DNA of 43,820 nucleotides from positions 1 to 43,820 of the forward strand of contig CAIOLW010000274.1 in the NCBI GenBank assembly GCA_903859215.1. The letters run 5' to 3'. The translations under genes were made by a program, and so were the position numbers. The DNA is from an uncultured bacterium (GTDB lineage Bacteria > Krumholzibacteriota > Krumholzibacteriia > LZORAL124-64-63). Below the pieces are notes generated by a model, which saw only the letters and a list, made by a program, of their open reading frames with translations, did no database searches and was not told where the DNA came from. Below are positions 22,333 to 30,593 of this stretch, piece after piece; position 1 is the first letter of the stretch; each line of letters opens with the position of its first letter.

Positions 22333-23076
22333 ATGAACCCGGCCGGCCCGCGGCTGCTGGCCCTGCCGGACGCCGAGTTGCCCGCCGGCGTCTGCCAGTT
22401 CGTGGCTACGCCCATCGGCAACCTGGCCGACATCAGCCTGCGCGCCCTGTCCGTGCTCGCCGCGGCCGACGTCGTCTATGCGGAGGACACGCGCCACACG
22501 CGCCGGCTGCTCGACCGCTACGGGCTGTCGGTGCCGCTGCAGAGCTTCCATGACCACAACGCCGCGCGCGCCGTGCCGGCCATCCTTGCGCGCCTGCAGG
22601 GCGGCGGCCGCGTGGCCGTCGTCAGCGACGCGGGCATGCCCTGCGTTTCGGACCCGGGCTACGCGCTGGTCGCGGCGCTCCGGCGCGAGGACGTGCCGTA
22701 CTCGATCGTGCCCGGCCCTTCGAGCGTGCTGGCGGCGCTCGTCCTGTCGGGCTTCCCGACCGACCGCTTCACGTTCGTCGGCTTCGCGCCGCGCAAGACC
22801 GGCGCGCGCCGCCGCCTGCTGGCCGAGGCGCTGGCCGAAACCGGCACCACCGTCATCCTGGAATCGTGCCACCGCATCCGCGCGACCGTCGAGACGCTGC
22901 TCGAACTGGACCCGACGCGCGAGGCGGCGGTGGCGCGCGAGATCACGAAGATCCACGAGGAGACGTTGCGGGGCACCGCGGACGACCTCCTGCGGCAACT
23001 GACCGGACCCCGGTTGCGCGGCGAACTGGTGCTGGTCATCCGCGGCACCGGCGAGCGCCGGCAGAAAGAGGTGTGA
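22333..23076 (+). CDS. rsmI: 16S rRNA (cytidine-1402-2'-O)-methyltransferase
   Basis: About 247 residues from ATG 22333. A TTG at 22318 overlapping the nadE stop is the alternative and adds five residues; neither has a strong ribosome site. Motifs of the tetrapyrrole-methylase fold appear in RsmI order: VATPIGNLADISLRAL, YAEDTRHTRRLL, SDAGMPCVSDPGY, PGPSSVLAALVLSGFP, FVGFAPRK, and the C-terminal ITKIHEETLRGT. RsmI methylates the 2'-OH of C1402 in the ribosomal P site using SAM. The stop overlaps the start of the next gene (TGATG). Confidence 0.95.
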   Translation: MNPAGPRLLALPDAELPAGVCQFVATPIGNLADISLRALSVLAAADVVYAEDTRHTRRLLDRYGLSVPLQSFHDHNAARAVPAILARLQGGGRVAVVSDAGMPCVSDPGYALVAALRREDVPYSIVPGPSSVLAALVLSGFPTDRFTFVGFAPRKTGARRRLLAEALAETGTTVILESCHRIRATVETLLELDPTREAAVAREITKIHEETLRGTADDLLRQLTGPRLRGELVLVIRGTGERRQKEV

Positions 23077-23699
23077 TGGGACTGGCCGAATTCAAGAAGT
23101 CGGCGCGCGGCGTGGTCAGCCCGGTCGTCGCCGCGCTGGATCGGCTCGGCTTCAGTCCGACCGGCGTGTCGATCACGGGCCTGCTCATCACCGCCGTCTC
23201 CGGCTACGTGATCGGGCAGGGGCGGCTGCTGGGCGGCGCCCTCGTCTTCCTGCTCGGGTCGGCCTTCGACATGCTCGACGGCGATCTTGCGCGGCGGCAG
23301 GGCACGGTGTCCAAGCGCGGCGCGTTCCTCGACTCGTGCTTCGACCGCCTGGGCGAGGCGTTCCTGTTCGCCGGCCTGACCTGGTACTTTTCCGGCGGCG
23401 AGAAGGGCCCCGACCGTGTGGCGCTGCTGCTGATCACGCTGACGGTGGTCGGCAGCCTGACCACCAGCTACGTGCGCGCGCGGGCCGAAGGCGTCGGCGA
23501 AACGTGCCTGGTCGGCTGGATGCAGCGCACCGAGCGCGTCGTGCTCCTGACGATCGGCCTGCTCGTGGGCCGCTGGGCGCTCGTGCCCATCCTCGGCTTC
23601 CTGGCCTTCGGCACGCTGGCGACCACGGTGCAGCGCCTGGTGCACGTGGCGGCGAAGCTGCCGGGCCCCGGGCCGCGCGGGCAGAAGGACCCGTCGTGA
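23076..23699 (+). CDS. CDP-alcohol phosphatidyltransferase
   Basis: 207 residues, integral membrane. The complete family motif D-x2-DG-x2-AR-x8-G-x3-D-x3-D is present: Asp65, Asp68-Gly69, Ala72-Arg73, Gly82, Asp86, Asp90 (DMLDGDLARRQG, then GAFLDSCFDR). About five to six hydrophobic helices surround it. The enzyme transfers a phosphatidyl group from CDP-diacylglycerol (or a related CDP-alcohol) to an alcohol acceptor. The acceptor (glycerol phosphate, inositol phosphate, serine) cannot be read from the motif. ATG overlaps the rsmI stop and its own stop overlaps the tmk GTG start, so the three are translationally coupled. Confidence 0.9.
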   Translation: MGLAEFKKSARGVVSPVVAALDRLGFSPTGVSITGLLITAVSGYVIGQGRLLGGALVFLLGSAFDMLDGDLARRQGTVSKRGAFLDSCFDRLGEAFLFAGLTWYFSGGEKGPDRVALLLITLTVVGSLTTSYVRARAEGVGETCLVGWMQRTERVVLLTIGLLVGRWALVPILGFLAFGTLATTVQRLVHVAAKLPGPGPRGQKDPS

Positions 23700-24337
23700 A
23701 CGCCCCCGGCCTGCTGGTCACCTTCGAGGGCCCCGAGGGCAGCGGCAAGTCGACGCTGATCGCGTCGCTGGCCGGGCGCCTGCGGGACCTGGGCCGCGAG
23801 CCGCTGCTGGTGCGCGAGCCCGGCGGCACGGCCATCGGCGAGCGCATCCGCGCCGTGCTGCTGGACCCCGCCAGCGTCGACATGACGCCGCAGACCGAGT
23901 TGCTGTTGATGGTGGCCAGCCGCGCGCAGCTGGTGCGCGAGAAGATCCGCCCTGCGCTTGCCGCCGGGCAGCTGGTGCTGTGCGACCGCTTTGCCGATGC
24001 GTCGGTCGCCTACCAGGGTTTCGGGCGTGAACTGGGACGGGACCTCGTGGACCGGGTCAACGCCGTGGCGCTGGACGGCCTGGAGCCGGACCTGACGCTG
24101 CTGTGCCTGCTGCCGCCCGAACAGGGGCTGGCGCGCATCGGCGGCCGCGCGCCCGACCGGCTGGACGCCGAGCACCTGGAATTCCACCGGCGCGTCCATG
24201 CCGGTTATCTCGCGCTGGCGGCCTCGGCGCCGCGGCGTTTCCGTGTCCTCGATGCCGCCGCCAGTCCCGGGCAGTTGCTGGCGCAGGCGCTCGAACAGTT
24301 GCGCGGGCTGGAACACGGCTTGCTCTGCGACCTATAA
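23696..24337 (+). CDS. tmk: Thymidylate kinase
   Basis: 213 residues from a GTG that overlaps the previous stop (GTGA). P-loop GPEGSGKS (12-19), DRx motif CDRFADASVAYQGFGRE, and the REPGGTAIGERIR segment, which gives the dTMP-contacting Arg; the LID-like RIGGRAPDRLD follows. It phosphorylates dTMP to dTDP for DNA synthesis in the cytoplasm. Length matches bacterial Tmk. The frame is open upstream, but those residues are a shadow of the phosphatidyltransferase gene. It ends 53 bases before the S41 protease start. Confidence 0.95.
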   Translation: MNAPGLLVTFEGPEGSGKSTLIASLAGRLRDLGREPLLVREPGGTAIGERIRAVLLDPASVDMTPQTELLLMVASRAQLVREKIRPALAAGQLVLCDRFADASVAYQGFGRELGRDLVDRVNAVALDGLEPDLTLLCLLPPEQGLARIGGRAPDRLDAEHLEFHRRVHAGYLALAASAPRRFRVLDAAASPGQLLAQALEQLRGLEHGLLCDL

Positions 24338-24390
24338 GCGACCCGTCAGGACGACATGTGTCAGACCTCCGGCAAGGAAGTGGACCCGAA

Positions 24391-26145
24391 ATGAGCGGTG
24401 ACCGCGTGGGTAAGTCATTCTACGGCATTATCTTGCGAAGCAGGCTGTCCTGGGGCGTCCTGCTCCTGGCCGTCGTCCTGCTGGTCGTCCCGGGCGCGCG
24501 GGCACAGGACGATCCTGCCCAGAAGCGGCAGGAGTTCTACGACAACCTGAAGATCCTCGGCGATGTCTACGAGCGGATCATCAACAATTACGTGGACGAA
24601 GTGGACGCCCACAAGATGATGGAAGCCGCGGTCGAGGGCATGCTCTCCCAGCTGGACGAGCACTCCAACTACCTGCCCCCGACGAACTACGAAGACCTCA
24701 TGATGTCCACCGAGGGCGAGTTCGGCGGACTGGGCATCACGATCAACATCCGCGACCACTACCCGACCGTGGTCTCGCCGATCGAGGGCACGCCGGCGTA
24801 CTACATGGGCGTGCAGGGCGGCGACCAGATCATCGAGATCGAGGGCGAGTCGTGCAAGGACTTCACGAGCGACGCCGCGGTCAAGAAACTGCGGGGCGCG
24901 CCGGGCACGGCGGTCAACCTGGTCATCCAGCGGCCGGGCACCGAGAAGCCGATGCCGCTGACGATCACGCGCGACATCATCAAGCTCGAGAGCGTGCCTT
25001 ACGCGTTCATGATCGGCGACATCGGCTACATCCGCGTGCAGAACTTCGCGCGCACGACCGCCGACGAGACGAAGGCCGCGCTGGACAAGCTGACGGCGCA
25101 GGGCATGCGCGGGCTCATCCTCGACCTGCGATTCAATCCCGGCGGGCTGCTCGAGGCCGCGCAGCAGGTCAGCGAACTGTTCCTGCCCAAGGACAAGCTG
25201 ATCGTCTTCACGAAGGGCCGGCTGCGTTCGCAGAACCACAGCTTCTACAGCCAGGCCGTCGGCCAGGTCTACGACAAGGTGCCGATGATCGTGCTGGTCA
25301 ACGGTTCGTCGGCGTCGGCCAGCGAGATCGTGTCGGCGGCGATCCAGGACCACGACGCGGGCCTGGTCGTGGGGCAGACCTCGTTCGGCAAGGGTTCCGT
25401 GCAGACGGTGTTCCGCCTGGACGAGGACGAGGCGCTGAAGCTGACCACGGCGCGCTACTACACGCCCAGCGGCCGCTCCATCCACAAGGACCGCCCGCGG
25501 CACCCCGACACCGAGGCGATGGCAGCGGCCGCCGAGGACGGCGCCGAGGCGCCGCCGCTGGACAAGGCGCCGGCCGACAAGGAGCTGCATCGCAGCCAGC
25601 TGGAGAAGTTCTACACCGACGCCGGCCGGGTCGTGTACGGCGGCGGCGGCATCCGGCCCGACATCGAGATCGACCAGGACCTGCTGACCGATTTCGAGGT
25701 GGCGATCGAGCGTGACGGCGCGCTGTTCAGCTTCGCCGTCGACTACGCGGCGGCGCATCCGCAGACGCCGGAGGACTTCCAGGTTTCCGACGCCGTGTTC
25801 AAGCAGTTCACGAGCTACCTGAAGAAGCGCGAGAAGATCGACGAGTACCTGGGCGTGTTCAAGCTGACGATGTCCGACTCGCTGCTGAACGCGAACGCCG
25901 ACTACCTGAAGCGCGGCATCCGTCGCGAGCTGGGTCGTCGCCTGCACGGGCCCCAGGCGGCCTACAAGGTGGCCATCGAGGCGGACACGCAGCTGCACCA
26001 CGCGCTGGACCTGTTCGCCAAGGGGCGCACGCTGCCGGAGCTGATGGCGCTGGCGGCCGAATGGAACAAGGCCGAGGTGGCCAAGGCGGCCGCGGCGGCC
26101 CAGGCGACGCCGGCGACGCCGACCAAGGAGCCCGTCCACAACTGA
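24391..26145 (+). CDS. C-terminal processing protease, S41 family
   Basis: 584 residues from ATG 24391 (AAGGAAG ten bases upstream). An N-terminal signal/anchor (about 18-38, SWGVLLLAVVLLVVPGARA) sends it to the periplasm. The PDZ domain spans about 108-195 (GGLGITINIRDHYP). The S41 catalytic core has GLILDLRFNPGGLLEAA, the serine within NGSSASASEI (304-313) and the general-base Lys334 in SFGKGSVQT. A C-terminal helical region of some 200 residues ends in an Ala/Thr-rich tail. CtpA-type proteases trim C termini of periplasmic substrates. Length is in the range of long FCB-type members. A strong terminator follows. Confidence 0.93.
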   Translation: MSGDRVGKSFYGIILRSRLSWGVLLLAVVLLVVPGARAQDDPAQKRQEFYDNLKILGDVYERIINNYVDEVDAHKMMEAAVEGMLSQLDEHSNYLPPTNYEDLMMSTEGEFGGLGITINIRDHYPTVVSPIEGTPAYYMGVQGGDQIIEIEGESCKDFTSDAAVKKLRGAPGTAVNLVIQRPGTEKPMPLTITRDIIKLESVPYAFMIGDIGYIRVQNFARTTADETKAALDKLTAQGMRGLILDLRFNPGGLLEAAQQVSELFLPKDKLIVFTKGRLRSQNHSFYSQAVGQVYDKVPMIVLVNGSSASASEIVSAAIQDHDAGLVVGQTSFGKGSVQTVFRLDEDEALKLTTARYYTPSGRSIHKDRPRHPDTEAMAAAAEDGAEAPPLDKAPADKELHRSQLEKFYTDAGRVVYGGGGIRPDIEIDQDLLTDFEVAIERDGALFSFAVDYAAAHPQTPEDFQVSDAVFKQFTSYLKKREKIDEYLGVFKLTMSDSLLNANADYLKRGIRRELGRRLHGPQAAYKVAIEADTQLHHALDLFAKGRTLPELMALAAEWNKAEVAKAAAAAQATPATPTKEPVHN

Positions 26146-26180
26146 CGCGGCCCGGCCGCGGCCGGTGGATTCTGAACGCG

Positions 26181-26217
26181 AAGAGGCCCGCCACTCCACA
26201 TGGCGGGCCTCTTTTTC
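26181..26217 (+). terminator. Strong rho-independent terminator after the S41 protease
   Basis: Stem of at least 11 bp, GAGGCCCGCCA (26183-26193) / TGGCGGGCCTC (26201-26211), extendable by two A-T pairs, loop of seven, followed by TTTTT. The A-rich 5' flank means it can also act for the minus-strand CheV gene that ends at 26242. Confidence 0.9.
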
Positions 26218-26241
26218 GTCGCTTTCGTCGGCGGACGCCGG

Positions 26242-27234
26242 CTAGACCCCGGCGGTCTCGAGCCGGCCGCAGTGCTGGTCCAGCAGGGCCACCAGTTGCG
26301 TGAACTGGGGCTTGCTGATGTAGGCGTCGGCGCCCACGGCTTCGCACTTGATCGCGATCTGCTCGTTGATCAGCGAGCTGAACATGATGACCGGCACCTT
26401 CTCGGTCTGCTTCGTCTGCTTGACCCACCGGCACAGCGCCAGCCCGTCCATCGCGGGCATTTCGATGTCGCTGATCAGCGCCGCCACGAGGTCGCCGACC
26501 GGCTGCCCGGCGGCGTCCGCCTGGCCGATCAGGCGGTTCAACTCGTCGTAGCACTCCTTGCCGTTGGCGAAGGTCCGCAGGTCGGTGTAGCCGCCCCGGC
26601 GCAGCTCCTCGGCCACATGCTTGCGCAGCACGGCGGAGTCCTCGGCCAGCAGGATCGGGCGCGAGGCCCGGGCAGCCGTCAGGTCCTCGTCATCGGATGC
26701 CTCGACCGAGTGCAGGAACTGGCCGCGCGGCAGGATCTCGGTGACGATCTTCTCCATGTCGATGAGCAGGATCTCGCGGCCCTCGATCTGCAGCGAGCCG
26801 GTGAACTTGCTGTCTGACGTGCCGAGGAACGGGCTCAGCGGGTTGATCGACTCCCACGAGACGCGGTGGATGCGGTGCACGCCGTGCACCAGGAACGACG
26901 TCTTCAGCTGGTTGAATTCCATCACCAGCACCAGGCGGTTCGGCGCGCCCTCGCCGCAGGCGGGCTTGCCCTCCTCGTACGCGGCGTCGCCGCTCGGGTC
27001 GGCCGTGTCCATCTCCTTGCCCAGGTCGATCATCGTCAGGCAGTGGTCGCGGAAGCGCAACGTGCCGATGACCGACGGATGGGCCAGGTGGATGCGCGTC
27101 ACGCGCTTCGGGTCGTACTGCTCGATGGCCTGGATCTTCAGGACATTGACGCCGAACGACTGTCCACCCAGGACGAACTCCAGGATCTCGACCTCGTTCG
27201 TACCGGATTCGAGCAGGATGCTGGCTTTGGCCAT
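26242..27234 (-). CDS. cheV: CheV-type chemotaxis coupling protein (CheW plus receiver)
   Basis: 330 residues. The CheW-like domain (about 14-170) includes VNVLKIQAIEQYDPKRVTRI and GTLRFRDHCLTMIDLGKEM, typical of coupling proteins. The receiver domain (about 192-325) has the acidic pair Glu198-Asp199, phosphoacceptor Asp256 in LISDIEMPAMDG, Ser286 and Lys308. CheV links chemoreceptors to the CheA kinase and dampens the signal when phosphorylated. No cheA, cheY or receptor gene is in the window. It follows a PilZ-domain gene with a 52-base gap, so the two are probably cotranscribed. AAGGAAA precedes the ATG. Confidence 0.92.
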   Translation of the reverse strand: MAKASILLESGTNEVEILEFVLGGQSFGVNVLKIQAIEQYDPKRVTRIHLAHPSVIGTLRFRDHCLTMIDLGKEMDTADPSGDAAYEEGKPACGEGAPNRLVLVMEFNQLKTSFLVHGVHRIHRVSWESINPLSPFLGTSDSKFTGSLQIEGREILLIDMEKIVTEILPRGQFLHSVEASDDEDLTAARASRPILLAEDSAVLRKHVAEELRRGGYTDLRTFANGKECYDELNRLIGQADAAGQPVGDLVAALISDIEMPAMDGLALCRWVKQTKQTEKVPVIMFSSLINEQIAIKCEAVGADAYISKPQFTQLVALLDQHCGRLETAGV

Positions 27235-27288
27235 GACGTTTCCTTCCCGGGCGCAGGTTCAGCGGCGGGCTGCGCCCGCCAGGTACAA

Positions 27289-27636
27289 TCAACCAACCAG
27301 GTTCAATCGATGCATGACGTCCTCGAGCAGGAAGCCTTCCTCGCCGGGAAGGTTTGCGAACGCGAAGCCGACCTTGTGGAAGGCGGGATTCGTGTCCGGG
27401 GCGCACCACACGGCACGGGCCTCGACCGTCACGTCGGACCGGTCCTGGACCATCACCGGCAGGGTGATGCGCACGAAGAACACGCAACCGGGCGCGATGG
27501 CCTGTTGGCAGACGAGCATCATCCCGTCGGCCGTGACGTCGACGATGCGGCCGAGGACGCGACCGGTCTGCTCGTCGATGACCCTGACGTGGTGCGGCGT
27601 GTTGCGACGGGGTCGCTGGCGGTGTTCGGACGACAT
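27289..27636 (-). CDS. PilZ-domain protein, probable c-di-GMP receptor
   Basis: 115 residues, a single PilZ barrel. The N-terminal arginine cluster RQRPRR (6-11) and DVTADGM (33-39) correspond to the RxxxR and (D/N)xSxxG c-di-GMP-binding elements, with Thr in place of Ser in the second. A VTVEARAVWCAPD strand and KVGFAFANL close the fold as in other PilZ domains. It likely senses cyclic di-GMP and acts on motility or surface behaviour. Its place ahead of cheV suggests a link between c-di-GMP level and chemotaxis. A ribosome-site-like AAAGGA lies about a dozen bases upstream of the ATG. Confidence 0.85.
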   Translation of the reverse strand: MSSEHRQRPRRNTPHHVRVIDEQTGRVLGRIVDVTADGMMLVCQQAIAPGCVFFVRITLPVMVQDRSDVTVEARAVWCAPDTNPAFHKVGFAFANLPGEEGFLLEDVMHRLNLVG

Positions 27637-27748
27637 GTTGAGACCCGGATCCTTTCCGTTGACGGGACAGGGCTGTTTTCGACCCGGGCCGCAGGGACTT
27701 GAGCGTGGATAAGGGCATCCCGCAGCCCGGGCGGGTGACGGGCGCCGG

Positions 27749-27777
27749 TTGCCGGTCCCGGGGGCGCCCGCTATGAT
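27749..27777 (+). promoter_or_regulatory. Sigma-70-type promoter of arginine deiminase
   Basis: -35 TTGCCG (27749-27754, 4 of 6), 17-base spacer, -10 TATGAT (27772-27777, 5 of 6), 54 bases before the arcA start. Confidence 0.6.
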
Positions 27778-27831
27778 GCCTCAGCCGCCGGCCCGGCCAC
27801 TGGGGGCCTGGCTCGACGGCAGGGGTGGTTC

Positions 27832-29088
27832 ATGGACGGGAAACTGCAATTCAATGTCGATTCGGAAGTTGGCCGCCTCGAGGCGGTGATCGTGCACCGA
27901 CCGGGCCAGGAGGTCGCCGACATGACGCCGGCGGCGGTCGAGCGCGCCCTGTACGGGGACATCCTGAACCTGGGCGTGGCGCTGCGCGAGTACGACGAGC
28001 TGCTGGGCGTGCTGCGCCGCCGGGCCCAGGTCCTGGAGGTGCACGACCTGCTGGCCGGGCTGCTGGCCGACCGGGCCGTGGCCGAGCCCCTGGTGCGCCG
28101 CCTCTGCGCGGCCGAGGGGGCTTCCGACCTGGCGGCCGAGCTGGTGGCCGCCCCGCCGGACGACCTGGCGCGCCTGCTGGTCGAGGGACTGCCCCTGCGC
28201 AAGGACAACCTCTCGAGGTTCCTCAGCCGCGAGCGCTACTCGCTGCCGCCGCTGCACAACTTCTTCTTCACGCGCGACAGCGGCATGGTCGTGGGCCGGC
28301 ACGCGCTGGTCGGCAACATGGCGAGCCCCGTGCGCGGCCGCGAGGCGCTGCTGATGGAGGCGCTCTTCCGGTACCACCCGGGCTTCGCGACCACGGCGGT
28401 GAACCTGCTCGAACTGGACCCGGGGACCGCGGGCGTTGCGATCGAAGGCGGCGATGTCCTGGTCGCGGCGCCGGGCATCATCATCGTCGGCATGGGCGCG
28501 CGCACGACGCGGCAGGCGATCGACCTGCTCATCGGCCACTTCCGTCGAACAATGGCCACGCAGCACATCCTGGTGCAGGAACTGCCGGCCGAGCCGTCGT
28601 CCTTCATCCACCTGGACATGGTTTTCACGCTGCTGGACCGCGACTGCTGCCTGGCCTTCGAGCCGGTGATCATGCAGAAGCACCACTTCGACACCGTCCA
28701 CATCCACATCGACCACGGGCGCGTGGTGACGATCGAAGAAGAGGACAACCTGCCGGCCGCGCTGGCCGGGCTGGGGATGGAGCTGGAGGTGCTGTCCTGC
28801 GGCGGGCGCTCCGACGCGTGGGTGCAGGAGCGCGAGCAGTGGCACAGCGGCGCCAACTTCTTCGCGCTGGGGCCGGGACAGGTGGTGGGCTACGGGCGGA
28901 ACGAGGCGACGATCGCCGAACTGGCGCGGGCCGGGTTCGCGGTGGTGCCGGCGTGCGACGTCATCGATGGGCGCTTCGACCTCGAGCAGGCGGGTCGCTG
29001 CGTGGTGACGATCGACGGCGCCGAGCTGGCGCGCGGCGGCGGCGGCTGCCGCTGCATGACGATGCCGGTGCGCCGCGCGGCAACGTAG
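27832..29088 (+). CDS. arcA: Arginine deiminase
   Basis: 418 residues, the normal length. The guanidino-group-modifying fold shows its landmarks: FTRDS (146-150), EGGD (205-208), HLDMVF starting at His260, and near the C terminus GGGGCRCMTMP with Cys408 as the catalytic nucleophile. It hydrolyses arginine to citrulline and ammonia in the cytoplasm, the first step of fermentative arginine use. The usual partners arcB, arcC and the arcD exchanger are not in the window. Convergent with a transporter gene 14 bases past its end. Start ATG with CAGGGGTGG upstream and a good promoter 54 bases before it. Confidence 0.93.
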   Translation: MDGKLQFNVDSEVGRLEAVIVHRPGQEVADMTPAAVERALYGDILNLGVALREYDELLGVLRRRAQVLEVHDLLAGLLADRAVAEPLVRRLCAAEGASDLAAELVAAPPDDLARLLVEGLPLRKDNLSRFLSRERYSLPPLHNFFFTRDSGMVVGRHALVGNMASPVRGREALLMEALFRYHPGFATTAVNLLELDPGTAGVAIEGGDVLVAAPGIIIVGMGARTTRQAIDLLIGHFRRTMATQHILVQELPAEPSSFIHLDMVFTLLDRDCCLAFEPVIMQKHHFDTVHIHIDHGRVVTIEEEDNLPAALAGLGMELEVLSCGGRSDAWVQEREQWHSGANFFALGPGQVVGYGRNEATIAELARAGFAVVPACDVIDGRFDLEQAGRCVVTIDGAELARGGGGCRCMTMPVRRAAT

Positions 29089-29102
29089 GCCAGGGCCCCC
29101 GA

Positions 29103-30389
29103 TCAGGGTCCGGTGGCGTCGGTCGCGGCGCGCTGGCGGCGGCCGAGGTACAGCGCCAGCCAGGTCCACAGCGCCGCCGTGGGCACGCCGATGAGCGCCA
29201 GGGGCCCCAGCCCCAGCCCGGCCACCCCGAGGGCCTCGACGGTGCCGGCCCCGAGCGCGTCGCCGCCGCGGTAGACGAAGGTGTCGATAAAGCTCTTGGC
29301 CTTGTAGCGGACGTCGTTGCCGACGGTCGTGAACAGCGTCTCGCGCGCCGGCCGCGCCAGCGCGTAGTTCGCCGCGCGGCGCAGCACCTGGAACAGCGCC
29401 AGGACCAGCAGCTGCGGCCGCAGGGCCAGCGCGGCGAAGCCCACGGCGGTGCCGACCGGCAGCAGGGCCAGCACGCGGCCGGTGCCCAGCTTCTTCAGCA
29501 GCCGGCCGGTCAGCAGGATCTCGCAGGCGATCGTCAGGATATTCGTCCACAGGTCGATGCGCGCGAACAGGGCCGCCTTGCCTTCTCGCGTCAGCGCCTG
29601 CGCGTCGACGATGTGCGCCTGTTCGAAGTAGAGAAACGTCGACGTCAGGCTGTACAGGAACAGGTAGCCCGCCACGGCGATCAGGTAGGGCGACGTGAAC
29701 GTCAGCGTGACGCCGCCCAGCACGCTGCGGCCGGTGCGCGTGGCGACCGGCGCCACTGGGGGCTCGTCGGCGAGGAAACCCGCGGCGTCGAAACGGCGCA
29801 CCAGGCGGGCGATCAGATGGACGCCGCCCTCGAGCATCACCGCGGCGATCACCATCAGCCAGGCGCGCCCGATCCGTTCGACCAGCGCGGCGGTCAGCGC
29901 GCTGCCGAGGATGGCCCCGGCGGTGCCGCCGATCGCCACCAGCCCGAACAGCCGCCGGCTGCGCGCATAGCCCAGCCCCTCGGCCATGAACGACCAGAAC
30001 AGCGATACGGCCAGCATGTTGAACACGCTCAGCCAGATGTAGAAGACGCGCCCCAGGGACAGCATCTGCGCCGGGTCGGCCAGGCGGACGAACAGCTGGA
30101 AGACCAGCAGGTTCACGGCGAAGAAGCGGTACACGATCGGCAGGAAGACCTCGCGCCGGTAGCGCTTCACCAGCCAGCCGAAGCACGGGGCCAGGGCGAT
30201 GGTGCCCGCCAGCGTGCCCATGTACATGCGCGGCAGGTTCTCGACGCCGGCGGCCAGGCCGAACTCCTCGCGCAGCGGGCGCAGCACGTAGTAGGCGCTC
30301 AGGATCAGGTAGAACAGCAGGGCGGACTGGAGGGCGACGACGGGTTCGCCCGGGCGCAGGTCGAAGGCGCGTTGGAGTCGGCGGCGCAC
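29103..30389 (-). CDS. NTP/NDP-translocase-like (Npt/TLC or MFS-type) membrane transporter
   Basis: 428 residues from a GTG at 30389. The frame stays open far upstream, but those residues are antisense to the hpd operon and lack membrane character. About eleven to twelve hydrophobic helices. The N-terminal motif FYLILSAYYVLRPLREEFG is the sequence shared by ATP/ADP translocase-like (TLC/Npt) proteins of free-living bacteria. A loop with ARPARETLFTTVGNDVRYKA, then KSFIDTFVYRGGDALG in the second half is also typical of this branch. Substrate unknown; members in non-parasitic bacteria are generally annotated only as MFS-like. It converges on arcA, 14 bases away, and is divergent from the hpd operon. 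Confidence 0.75.
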   Translation of the reverse strand: MRRRLQRAFDLRPGEPVVALQSALLFYLILSAYYVLRPLREEFGLAAGVENLPRMYMGTLAGTIALAPCFGWLVKRYRREVFLPIVYRFFAVNLLVFQLFVRLADPAQMLSLGRVFYIWLSVFNMLAVSLFWSFMAEGLGYARSRRLFGLVAIGGTAGAILGSALTAALVERIGRAWLMVIAAVMLEGGVHLIARLVRRFDAAGFLADEPPVAPVATRTGRSVLGGVTLTFTSPYLIAVAGYLFLYSLTSTFLYFEQAHIVDAQALTREGKAALFARIDLWTNILTIACEILLTGRLLKKLGTGRVLALLPVGTAVGFAALALRPQLLVLALFQVLRRAANYALARPARETLFTTVGNDVRYKAKSFIDTFVYRGGDALGAGTVEALGVAGLGLGPLALIGVPTAALWTWLALYLGRRQRAATDATGP

Positions 30390-30506
30390 AGGTGTTCTCG
30401 TACCGGTCCGGCGGTGGCGCGGGGGAGCGTCGGGGCAGTCTAGCGCGGGCGCCGTGGCGCGACCAGCCTCGAATGGGGGCGCCGGTGCGCGCCACCCCGG
30501 CCGGGG

Positions 30507-30535
30507 TTGACAGGGGCCGCGAATGAAACTAGAAG
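30507..30535 (+). promoter_or_regulatory. Sigma-70-type promoter of the tyrosine-degradation operon
   Basis: Perfect -35 TTGACA (30507-30512), 17-base spacer, -10 TAGAAG (30530-30535, 4 of 6), 58 bases before the hpd start. The remaining part of the 204-base gap shows no gene. Confidence 0.65.
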
Positions 30536-30593
30536 TGTCCGGGATGTCCATCCGTCCGGATCGCCAGCATTTTCCCGTCCAAGGAGTCCTTGC

